Below are positions 21,917-31,453 of a stretch of DNA of 64,000 bases, piece after piece. A program made the position numbers and the translations under genes. Source of the DNA: Brachypodium distachyon (lineage: Eukaryota; Streptophyta; Magnoliopsida; Poales; Poaceae). How positions within the stretch are numbered: the first letter of the stretch is position 1; the number at the start of each line of letters is the position of its first letter. The notes under the pieces were generated by a model. It had not been told where the DNA came from. It made no database searches and saw only the letters and a program-made list of their open reading frames with translations. The stretch lies in contig NC_016133.3 in the NCBI RefSeq assembly GCF_000005505.3, positions 24,082,555 through 24,146,554 on the forward strand, written 5' to 3'.

Positions 21917-22822
21917 GAAGGCGAGCTCACCAGCTTCCTCCGTGAGAATCGGGACATGTTCGCATGGTCAAATCAAGACCTGCCGGGTGTGCCGAGTGAG
22001 TTGGTTGAGCACTCATTGCATATCAGGCCAGATGCAAAGCAGCCCCTTTGACGCTTCGTCGATGACAGAAGGAAGATCATATCGGAATAGATATCCCGGT
22101 TTCTAGCTGCCGGCTTTATCATGAAAGTGTTGCATCCTGACTAGTTGGCAAACCCGGTCATGGTTGAGAAGAAGAAAGATGACCCAACTGCTGCCAAGGT
22201 GTGGCGCATGTGTATTGACTACACTAGCCTGAACAAGGCATGCCCCAAAGATCCTTTTCCGTTACCTCGGATCGATCAAGTGATCGACTCCACTGCCGGG
22301 TGTGAGTTGCTGTCTTTTGTAGACGCGTACTCTGGTTTCCACCAGATACCGCTGAACCCTAATGATCAAATAAAGACATCCTTTATCACCCCGTTTGGGG
22401 TTTGTTGCTATCGCACTATGCCGTTTGGTTTGAGAAATGCAGGGGCTACTTACCAAAGATGCATGCAGAAATGCTTGCACGACCAACTCGGCAAAAATGT
22501 GCAGGTATATGTCGACGACGTCATCATAAAAACCAGAGAAAGCGCCACGCTACTGGATGATATCCGGGAAATGTTTGCGAATTTAAGGAGATTCCAAATG
22601 AAGCTAAACCCGGCCAAATGCACATCCGATGTGCCGGCAGGGAAGCTACTCGGGTTCCTGGTATCGAGCCGAGGTATAGAAACGAACCATGTGAAAATCG
22701 CCGCCATAGAGAGAATGAAGCTACCAAAATGTCTCAAAGATGTGCAGAAATTCACTGGATGCTTAGCATCGTTAAGTCGTTTCGTTAGTCGGCTGGGTGA
22801 AAAGGCAATGCCCTTATACTAG
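21917..22822 (+). pseudogene. pol: Reverse transcriptase of T2
   Basis: Blocks in order: FLRENRDMFAWSNQDLPG, SLHIRPDAKQP, LANPVMVEKKK, RMCIDYTSLNKACPKDPFPL, SFVDAYSGFHQI, the catalytic loop VYVDDVIIK (Y-V-D-D at 22508-22519), and LGFLVSSRGIE. Nonsense codons lie near 22050 (TGA where arginine is expected), 22088 (TAG), 22141 (TAG where the family has tryptophan in DWLANP) and 22820 (TAG). Confidence 0.88.
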
Positions 22823-23509
22823 CTGATGAAGAAAACCGACAAATTTGTGTGGACACAACAGGTAGAAGTTTCCTTCCAAGAACTAAAGAAGATGATTGCT
22901 ACAACGCCGATATTAGCCTCGCCAATGGTGCAAGAGCCGATGTTGTTATATATAGCAGCAACAAACCGAGTCGTCAGCGCCGTCATACTGGTGGAAAGAG
23001 ATGAAGACGGCAAGTCGGTGCAGAGGATGGTATATTACCTAAGCGAGGTGTTATCGTCATCTAAACAGAATTATCCCCACTACCAGAAGATGGCATACGG
23101 CGTTTATATGGCGGCAAAGAAGCTGAAGCATTATTTTGATGCACATCAGATCTGGGTTATATGTAAAGCACCCATCTCGGAAATCATGAGCAATAAAGAT
23201 GCAAGCGGCCGAATAGCTAAATGGGCTATTGAGTTAGCACCTTACACGCTCCAGTATGACAGACGAGATGCAGTGAAGTCTCAGGCGCTGGCGGATTTCC
23301 TAGTGGATTGGGCCAAGATGGAATATAAACCGCCACCACCTGAAACTAGCTACTGGAAGATGCATTTTGACGGCTCCAAGATGAAAAGTGGGCTTGGTGC
23401 CGTCATAGTTCTCACTTCACCCAAGCACGACCAACTTAAATATGTGTTGCAAATTCATTTTCGGCATCCAACAATGTCGCCAAGTATGAGGCACTTGTTC
23501 ACAGACTGA
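22823..23509 (+). pseudogene. pol: RNase H and start of second (archaeal-type) RNase H, T2
   Basis: The first RNase H follows RT (EPMLLYIAATNRVVSAVIL, SSSKQNYPHYQKMAYGV, DASGRIAKWAIELAPYTL) but lacks the classical DAS start, like other Tat elements where this domain is degenerate. After a short linker a second domain begins at about 23345 with WKMHFDGSKMKSGLGAVIV, typical of the archaeal-type RNase H added in the Tat lineage. A frameshift near 23475, where the EYEAL-type glutamate is expected, separates it from its second half. Confidence 0.83.
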
Positions 23510-23511
23510 AG

Positions 23512-23736
23512 ATGGCGAAAAAGATTGGAGTTCGCCGGATTCAATGCTTTGGCGATTCCGACTTAGTAGTCCAGCAAACCTTTGGCAATTGGGATGCATT
23601 GCATGCCAATATGGCGCTATACTGCTTTCATGTGCAGAAGATTAGTGGCCACTTCGAAGGGTGCGAGTTTCACCATATACCGCGGGCGGAGAACGAGGCA
23701 GCCGACACTCTGTCGAAGCTCGGATCAACACGATAG
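23512..23736 (+). pseudogene. pol: Second half of archaeal-type RNase H, T2
   Basis: Continues with VRRIQCFGDSDLVVQQTFGNWD, carrying the catalytic GDS, and ends in FHHIPRAENEAADTLSKLGS, the conserved C-terminal signature. The domain would remove RNA primers and hybrids. TAG at 23734. Confidence 0.83.
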
Positions 23737-25239
23737 GCCATCCCGGCTGGTGTTGCATTGGAACATTTACGCAAGCCATCCATCAAGCCGTCACCAGAAT
23801 TAGAGTCAATATTTATTCCGGCAAGCTCAGAAGCTGACGTCACTCCAATGGACATTGACAGTGGCAGCGGTTCTGGTAACCCGGGGACTGAGCGCTCTAA
23901 CTCGGCTGAAGCAATGGCGAATGAGCCAATGGAGATAGACGAACCAGTTTTTGTCACTTGTTCTGTGCCGGGTTGGGCGCAACCGATAATGTCCTACCTC
24001 AAAGATGGGAATCTGCCGGAAGAGGAAGTGTTGGCAAGGCAAATTCAGAGAAGAGCAAAGGCATACACTATTATCAATGGCGAGCTATATAAGAGAAGTG
24101 TTACTAACGTCTTGCAACGCTGCGTTGAGCCGGAAGAAGGACAAGAAATACTCTGGGATATTCAACAGGGGGAGTGTGGTCATCATGCATCATCAAGAAC
24201 ATTGGTGGACAAGGCATTCCGGCACGGTTTCTACTGGCCGAGTGCGCTGCAGGAAGCATAAGACATGGTCAGGAAATGCAACGGTTGCCAGAGGTATGCC
24301 AGCAAAATTCGTATGCCGGCATCCGAGCTCAAGACTATCCCAATCACTTGGCAGTTTGCTGTTTGGTGTTTGAGAATGGTGGGACCCTTCAAGCGGGCGC
24401 GAGGAGGCATGACGCATATCTTGGTCATGGTTGACAAGTTCACCAAATGGATCGATGTGAAGCCGATACGGAAGTGTGACGGCAAGACCGCGGTGTCATT
24501 TTTGAAAGACAATATCTTGAGGTACGGTTACCCGCACAACGTCATCACGGATAATGGAACAAACTTCACAGAGGGGCCTTTTGCGCGATTTTGCGCGGAA
24601 AAGAAAATCCGGCTGGATATCACCTCAGTGGCACATCCTCGGTCCAACGGACAAGTTGAGAGAGGAAACGGCATGGTTCTAGCCGGCATAAAACCTCGGC
24701 TAATTGAGCCTTTGGAACGCACTCCAGGATGCTGGCTAGATGAACTCCCAGCTGTGCTATGGAGTCTCAGGACAACTCTAAATCGCTCCACAGGCTATAC
24801 GTCATTTTTCTTCGTATATGGGTTGAAAGCTGTCTTACCAGCCGACATTGAACATGACTCTCCGCGAGTGACCATGTATACGGAAGCAGAGGTAAAAGAG
24901 GCCTGAGAAAATGATGTCGACCTGCTCGAAGAAGCATGGGAATTGGCCTTATCTCGGTCGGCCATCTATCAACAACACCTAAGGCGTTATCACAGCCGGA
25001 AGGTAAACCCGTGGGTATTCCGGGAAGGAGATCTTGTGCTCCGGCTTGTGCAGCGTGCAGCCGGCATGCATAAACTGTCGCCCCCATGGGAAGGACACTT
25101 CATTGTGAGCAAAGCGCTGCACAATGATTCCTACTATCTTATAGATGCGCAGGATCCCAACGCGAAAAGGATGGACCGGTCTGGCGAGGAAACGAAGAGG
25201 CCATGGAATGTAGTTTTGCTTCGTCCATTCTATACTTAA
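23737..25239 (+). pseudogene. pol: Integrase of T2
   Basis: An acidic linker (MDIDSGSGSG, MEIDEP) leads to the H2C2 region (ECGHHASSRTLVDKAFRHGFYW, then MVRKCNGCQRY, about 24170-24295) and the DDE core (FTKWIDVKPI, NVITDNGTNFT near 24540, SNGQVERGN with the catalytic E near 24655). The C-terminal region has WVFREGDLVLRLVQ and LSPPWEGHFIVSKA. Stops: TAA at 24259 and TGA at 24904, the latter where an arginine codon CGA is likely. Natural stop at 25237. Confidence 0.88.
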
Positions 25240-25879
25240 GAGATGAGTATTTGTATCCTTTTTTTCTTATGTTGAATATTTTGAGACAATGAATTATCCG
25301 CCGGGTTCTAAAAAGGAACGCGGGGACTTCCATGCTATATCATTGTTGTATTACATTTATCTATTTGTATGTCGGCACGGCTTGATTGTGTCATCTTATG
25401 TCGGTTTAGTAGTGTGTCAGTACTGAAAACTACCTCTATGACTTAGCTGTTGTCCGCAACCCGGCTTCATGGCAAGCTAGAGTATGGGTATGAAATTACT
25501 AAACACATAAACAACGATTGCGGAAACAAGCAAATGAGCGAGCCGAGATATGCGTTGTTTTACCTAACCCAGTATTCCTTTCCTATGTTGGGCATTCCCA
25601 GGCGGGTTTTTTGAGTTTAAATTTTTTTGAAGGGTCTATTCTATGACTTCGCAATTCATACGTCGAACACCGACAAGGCAGACAAAGAGCCGATGTCATA
25701 TTATTTCACCAACAGAAAAAATAAACTCGGAGACTCGGTTGGGAACTCGATAACTAAAAAGGCATAAGCAAATTAAAAATTTCGTGCATCATAACTGAAA
25801 GTACTTCAAAGTATTTACATCTGCACCCGGCATCCCTGGGATCTGATAGCTTTAAAAGTTTCTTCTGACATAAGTAGGC
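25240..25879. other. Spacer between T2 pol and antisense gene
   Basis: AT-rich non-coding DNA between the two convergent genes. I see no repeat or RNA gene. It should hold both transcription ends. Confidence 0.6.
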
Positions 25880-28800
25880 TCAAGCAGAAGGATTGTTGGT
25901 GCAGGCACTTGTAGCATCTGTTGCGGTAGAAGGCGACTCGGCCACGATTTCTTCGTCGACTTCGTCTTCTTCTTCCTCGGCCGCCTCCTCGTCCACGTCT
26001 GATATCGGACCCTCCACAAATTTGTGCATGTCGGCATACTGGATGAAGGAGTAGGCCCGTTCTTGACGTCTCGCGATCAACTCCGGGTCCGAAAGGAAGG
26101 GCGAGCCGACACGCTTGGACTGCAACACATCAAGGTTAATGCCGTCGTACCAGGAAAGTATGAACGACAGTGCCTCGCCGGTCCTCCACCCCCAGGAGAC
26201 GCTTGGCTATTTCCAGGATGCCACTCGGCGCTTCTTCTCCCGGCCACAGAGCCCGGAAGGCGTGGATGCCGGCATTGAGCATGTCGACCCCGAAGGACTT
26301 CAGAGGCTTGACACGAGTCCAAATGCTGGTGAGGTTGTCATCCAAATCGTACTCTGAGGGCAGTGCCTTGTTGGAATCCCTTTTCCCGTGAGCTTTATCA
26401 CGGCGGCTTGAGCAGTCTAACTGGTGTGCGGAAAAATTTCTGACAAAGAAAAAGAAGAAATAATAAATCCCGACATACTATTGTTGTCGGCTTAGTGACC
26501 AAAGGAAGAGATTTGAGTTAGGGCAACTTACTGGCCAGCAGTCCATCTATCTTGCCGAGATCCTGGGTGCACACACTGAGCATATCTGCACTCTCGGCCT
26601 TCTCCTCTTCAGCAGAAGTGTGGCTCGAGTCTCGGCCTTGACGGCAAGATCTTTACATTTCTGCACTTCGCCTTCTAGGCGTATCTTCTCATCGGCTTGC
26701 GTGGAGAGGGCCGAGGTAAGTTGAACTACCTCGGCCTTGTGCGCCTCGGCCTACGCTTCAAGTTGCGCCCTTAGCCGGGCCACCTCATCTCGGTGCTGTT
26801 CCTCCAGCCGAGTTTTCTCCCCTGTTTGAAAGACATTAATTACAAGAGTCCAAGATTGAAATGGATGCAACCCGAGATAAGGACTAGGTCATACTTTGCA
26901 CTTCCGCGACGCGTTTCAGGAGCTCCGACAATTGAGCATCGTTCCCGGCTGTGTACGAGAGCACTTATCAGTTTTCATAGTACATAGATAGCTCAACATA
27001 GCTTTTATGTCGATGGAAATATACTCACTCTTGTTCTGCGGTTCGGCCACCAAAGCTTTGTGCTTCGCCGCCAGTTCCCGGTGCGATGTGAGCCGAACTT
27101 TGAAGGTGGCGTTGCGCTTATTCATGCAGCTCTGCAAGAAGCTGATCCACAGTTAGTTCTATTGCTGTGGCAAGTCAACAGCTATCAGATTCAGGCCGAC
27201 TATTCTAAACCCGGCCTGAATTTCGGGGAATAGTGTTTGAAGTTTTCAAGCTTCAGGCCGACTATTCTAAACCTAGCCTGAATCTCGGGGAATACTGTTT
27301 GAAGTTTTTAAGCTTCAGGCCGACTATTCTAAACCCGGCCTGAATCTCGGGGAATAATGTTTGAAGTTTTTAAGCTTCAGGCCGACTATTCTAAACCCGG
27401 CCTGAATCTCGGGGAATAATGTTTGAAGTTTTTAAGCTTCAGGCCGACTATTCTAAACCCGGCCTGAATCTCGGGGAATAATGTTTGAAGTTTTTAAGCT
27501 TCAGGCCGACTATTCTAAACCCGGCCTGAATCTCGGGGAATAATGTTTGAAGTTTTTAAGCTTCAGGCCGACTATTCTAAACCCGGCCTGAATCTCGAGG
27601 AATAGTGTTTGAAGTTTTTAAGCTTCAGGCACACTATTCTAAACCCGGCCTGAATCTCGGGGAATAATGTTTGAAGTTTTTAAGCTTCAGGCCGACTATT
27701 CTAAACCCGGCCTGAATCTCGAGGAATAGTGTTTGAAGTTTTTAAGCTTCAGGCCGACTATTCTAAACCCGGCCTAAATCTCGGGAATAGTGTTTGAAGT
27801 TATTAAGCTTCAGACCGACTATTCTAAACCCAGCCTGAATCTCGGGGAATAGTGTTTGAAGATTTTAAGTTTTTCAGAGTGTTTGAAGTCTTCTGAAATA
27901 AGCTTGAGGCCGACTAATTTTTACTCGCCCTAAACCTCGGGGACTAGGACTATGCATACTAGAGATAGAGTAAAAACTTCAAGGAATTTTTTGTACCTCG
28001 ACAGCTCGGCTAGACTCGAACAGGGCGACCCTCGCCTGGAACATCTAGGCCGCCACAGGTGGTGGCCCCACCAAAGCGTTCTGCTGCGCTGTCTAGATGG
28101 TGCTGGAGTTCACCTCGTAGCTGTCGGCGCTGTTCCAGTCCATCACATACTGGCCAAGCGCCCCCCAGCTGTGCCCGCTTGCTTTCCTAAGGGGAACTCC
28201 CTGAGTACCCCGGACGGATGGCGAGCCGGAAGAACTCGAAGGCTGTTGTCCCGCCGGGATGGCTGAGCTCCTGGTCTTATTGGCTCGTGAAGCCGCTAGT
28301 TGAGTCGCTTGCGGCGGCGGCGGTGGTGTTGTTGTTGCTTGGGGTCCTTGGGGTTGTGTGGCCGGCTGTTGAGAAGGATCCGTGGCCAACGGCCGTGGCT
28401 GCGTATCAGGCGCTGCCGACGAAGGAGCAGCCCCGGCCGCCGAAGTGCCGGCCGCCGATGTCCCGGCTTGAGCGACGCTCGAAGCGTCGATGCCAGGGCC
28501 GGCATCCCGGACAGGAGATGTCGGATCTGCAGCGGTCTTTGTTTCTCCCGTGGCCTGGGTTGAATGCTCTGCATGCGGAGATGAGGCTGCCGGGATCTCG
28601 GACGCAATGCAGTTCTAAGACTGTGTAGCCATCAGATCCTCCCTGCAGGATTGAAAGTTTGTTACCTTCATGACGATTAAGAGGAATACCGACATCAAAG
28701 ATCGAAATGCTGTAAATCTTACCCGACAACCATGGGCTTTGGCTTTGGTTGCCGCCCAATGGTTTTCTTCCGCTTCAAGGTCCTGGAAAGATCGGTGTCG

Positions 28801-30110
28801 GCAATGCGCTTCTCGCCGACTGACACCGTAGCAGCGGCCGGACCCGACACCAAAGCAGTGGCAGGATCATCCAAGTCGGCTGTTCCCGGATCAATGTAGG
28901 CATGAATATTTTGGCGATAAGTATTCTGATATCTATGAGAGGAGGTCGGGAATCATTACCTACGGCACGACGGGGGCCGGCATGAGGGATCGGCATGTGA
29001 TCCTCCAAGTCCGGGTCTTCCTGGTCAGCTACCAAGCACGCGCTTCCGAAGCGCTTATCCAGCGAATGCCCGTCCTCATTGCGCTGAAGGGTGAATCTCT
29101 GCACAAAAGTATAAGGTTGCGCCGAGATAAGTCATTGTCGGATGGAAGCCGGCATACAATCATGTCAGATGAAAATTGAAGACGTATACGAATAAAAACT
29201 TACCAAGGGCGCACGATTCTTTCGGCTAAACGGAACCATGCCCCAGCCCCAGTTCTCGGACAGGTTCGTCTGGCGATCGCTTTAACTCGGCACGAATACA
29301 AGCATGATGGTTGAAACCCGCTTCGGGTCGAACGGGCCGCTATGAAAACACATCTTGTGTGTCTGGCGTTGGAGAAGGCAGACCCGCCGGAACACAAATG
29401 TCTCCAACAGATTGTCAGCCATCATCCCGTTCTCCTTGAGCGCGATGATGCCGGCATGAACCTCGTTAATCTCCGGAAGAGAGTCCTTGGGATCATGCTT
29501 CTAGTTCTTCTTTTACTCCGGTGGACCGAGTACGAATCCCGGCAAGTTGATTCTGTCGGTGTCAGAGGAATTCTTAATGTAAAAGAAGCTCTTGAGCCAT
29601 TTCTTGTAGGACTCAAGACCTTAAATTCGAGGGAAGATGGAACCTTGGCGGGGTATGACGGTGGCGGCGCCGCATTGGTCATGGGCTTAGCGGCGCCGGG
29701 GTTGTCTTTGTCGGGAAGGACCTAGGGCCGGAACATAAAATATTTGGCCCACAGGTCAACAGAGGGCCAAAAGCCGAGAGAGTGAGAATGGCATTAGCCG
29801 GAAGGTGGTGTCGCTGCAGGCCGAAATAGTCTAAGAATTGCCTGGTGAAGTCGCTAACTGGGAGCCCGAACCCGCGTTCGAAATGAGCAACAAAGATGAC
29901 ACACTCACCGGACTCGGGTGTCAGCACGACCTCGTCGCCTGGGATCCGGCATTCCACCTCCTCCGGGATCTGCCGGGTGCGGCGGAGCCAGTCGATGTCT
30001 GCCGGCGACACGTCAGAGCGCTCCCATCCGGCGCGTTTCGAGCCAGTGACCTCTTCACCGTGCTGAACGGCGGGGTCGACGGCGGCAGCATCGTAGGAAG
30101 AAGAGACCAT
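25880..30110 (-). pseudogene. Spliced antisense gene of T2 (PF04195-like and coiled coil)
   Basis: The frame starts MVSSSYDAAAVDPAVQ at 30110. The N-terminal exon carries VAHFERGFGLPVSDFTRQFL and YFGLQRHHLPANAILTLSAF, matching the pattern of the plant 'putative gypsy type transposon' family (PF04195). Canonical GT-AG borders allow eight exons: 30110-29204, 29098-28960, 28879-28723, 28642-27997, 27131-27029, 26948-26895, 26821-26532, 26439-25880. Introns are 73-105 bp except intron 4 (865 bp), which contains the 62-bp array. Exon 4 is Gln/Pro/Ala-rich and low in complexity; exon 7 encodes a charged helical segment (RLEEQHRDEVARLRAQLEA). The tail is very acidic (DEEAAEEEEDEVDEE). A TAG near 29725 and frameshifts in exons 1 and 7 show decay. 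Known as a family, function unknown. Exon borders are my inference from splice motifs. Confidence 0.62.
27190..27870. repeat. 62-bp tandem array, 11 units
   Basis: Units start at 27190, 27252, 27314, 27376, 27438, 27500, 27562, 27624, 27686, 27748 and about 27810, with a degenerate piece near 27902. Each contains TTCAGGCC, 15 bp, GGCCTGAA, an 8-bp inverted repeat, and an AAGCTT. Units differ by only a few bases. It lies wholly inside the proposed intron 4 of the T2 antisense gene. Confidence 0.95.
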
Positions 30111-30112
30111 GA

Positions 30113-31049
30113 TGTCGTTGCACGGGGCTCCGACACCGGGGATGCGCGGGCACCCCCTTTTAGGTTCGGCAGTGGGCTACGTGGGTCGCTCCGGCGATCG
30201 CCGGCGAGGCCAATGCAAAGCGTAAGAACACACCAAGAACGCATGCACACTCTTTTTACCCAGGTTTGGGCCACCCGGAGGTGTAAAACCCTACGTCCTG
30301 CTTGTCGGAGCTTGTATTACCGTAACACAGGGTGTTTACAAGTTGTCGGGGGAGGGCCCCCGGGTGCTCCCTTTTTTGGCTAAGTGTTCCTTACTACTCT
30401 GGGCTACTACCAGTGAAGTATTGCTTGTTGGTTGAACGTGCAAACCCTGAAAACCCAACCAAAGGCTGAACTGGAAAAGGAACCAATCTGGAAAGGAACT
30501 CTTTGACCGGTGGCGGGGGTCCTCCTTTTATAGCCAAGGGGATACCACAGGTGCCACGGTGCATGGTTTACAAGTGGCGAGCAAGGAGCTAGGGCAGCTC
30601 TCCCTCGATGCGCTGGCTTGCATGCATGAGCGCCAACCCCGCGGCTAGGGGTCTAAGGCCTAAAAACTAGCCCTGGGCAGCCACAGTTTGCCCGACTAGA
30701 CAGATAACGCCCCTCCTGTCAGCTCATTAAGTGCGCCGTGCGCCTCACTCCTTGTCCTCACGACCCTACACACTGGGTGCCTGCCACGCGCCCACGTGGT
30801 GCCGCTGCCTTATTCGCTCGGCCCCATCCTCGCAGCGGAAACCTGTGCCCGGGAACGCCCCCTCCCAGCAAGCGCCTTCCCGGGAGGTGCCCAGGCAGGA
30901 TTATTCCCCGAAGCCCCGCTAGCCCTGCCGACCTGGTAGCTTGCCGGGCGGCCTGCACATTGCCGCCCGGGGTGAGATCCTTTCGGGAACCCAGCGAGGC
31001 GACCCACGCGTCGTGCAGCGGTGGTACCCCGGTTGCCACTGGTGCGACA
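30113..31049 (-). repeat. 3' LTR of element B
   Basis: On the minus strand it starts TGTCGCACC at 31049 and ends CAACGACA at 30113. It aligns along its length with 49775-50718. TATA box CTATAAAAGG at about 30525-30534. Confidence 0.88.
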
Positions 31050-31453
31050 TTAGCCCCCGGGCGTGGGCTAGCAACACCTGTTCCCGGGCGAACCTTTCCC
31101 TAGTCGGTTGCCGGGCTACGCCCCAACCGACGCGTGGGTCCTGACTCGCCTCGGGCCCGCGTCTCTTTGCCGTCCCAAGTACCCCGCCGTTACGGACGGA
31201 GTAGTGGGTGCATGATTTCCGCCGTAACCTCCCCCTTAAACAGGGAAGTTAAGGCCACTCTTCACATTATCCCTTTGATTAGCAATTATCCCGGCGCACG
31301 CATAGGGTGCGGAACCGGCCATTACCAAATGGCGGAGTGTTTTAAAGCTTTTACGGCTGCGCTGAGGGGAAAACATTTAGCCCCCCAGCCTTTGTCTTCC
31401 AACTTTTCGCATGTTGCGCCCAAGAGCTTTGCTAGCTTCCGCCTCCACTCCCC
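31050..31453 (+). promoter_or_regulatory. Upstream region of element B antisense gene
   Basis: About 400 bp of GC-rich DNA between the 3' LTR and the antisense start codon. No ORF belongs to the element here. It should contain the promoter and 5' leader of the antisense gene, but I see no convincing TATA box. Confidence 0.4.

Larger units (their letters stand above)
18093..30112 (+). mobile_element. T2: Tat-lineage Gypsy element with antisense gene
   Basis: Partial 5' LTR, PBS, gag, protease, RT, RNase H, archaeal-type RNase H, integrase, and then a spliced gene on the opposite strand. That layout is typical of the grass Tat group (RIRE2, Grande, Cinful relatives). The left end is cut by the Copia 5' LTR at 18092 and the right end by element B at 30113, within two bases of the antisense start codon, so its 3' LTR is not in the window. 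Every coding block carries stops or frameshifts. Confidence 0.87.

Noticed and set aside
27190..27870. Possible CRISPR-like array
   Set aside because: Repeats are directly tandem without unique spacers, in a plant retrotransposon; it is a minisatellite.
29838..30383. 181-codon plus-strand frame crossing the T2/B boundary
   Set aside because: It is the complement of the antisense gene exon and continues into an LTR.
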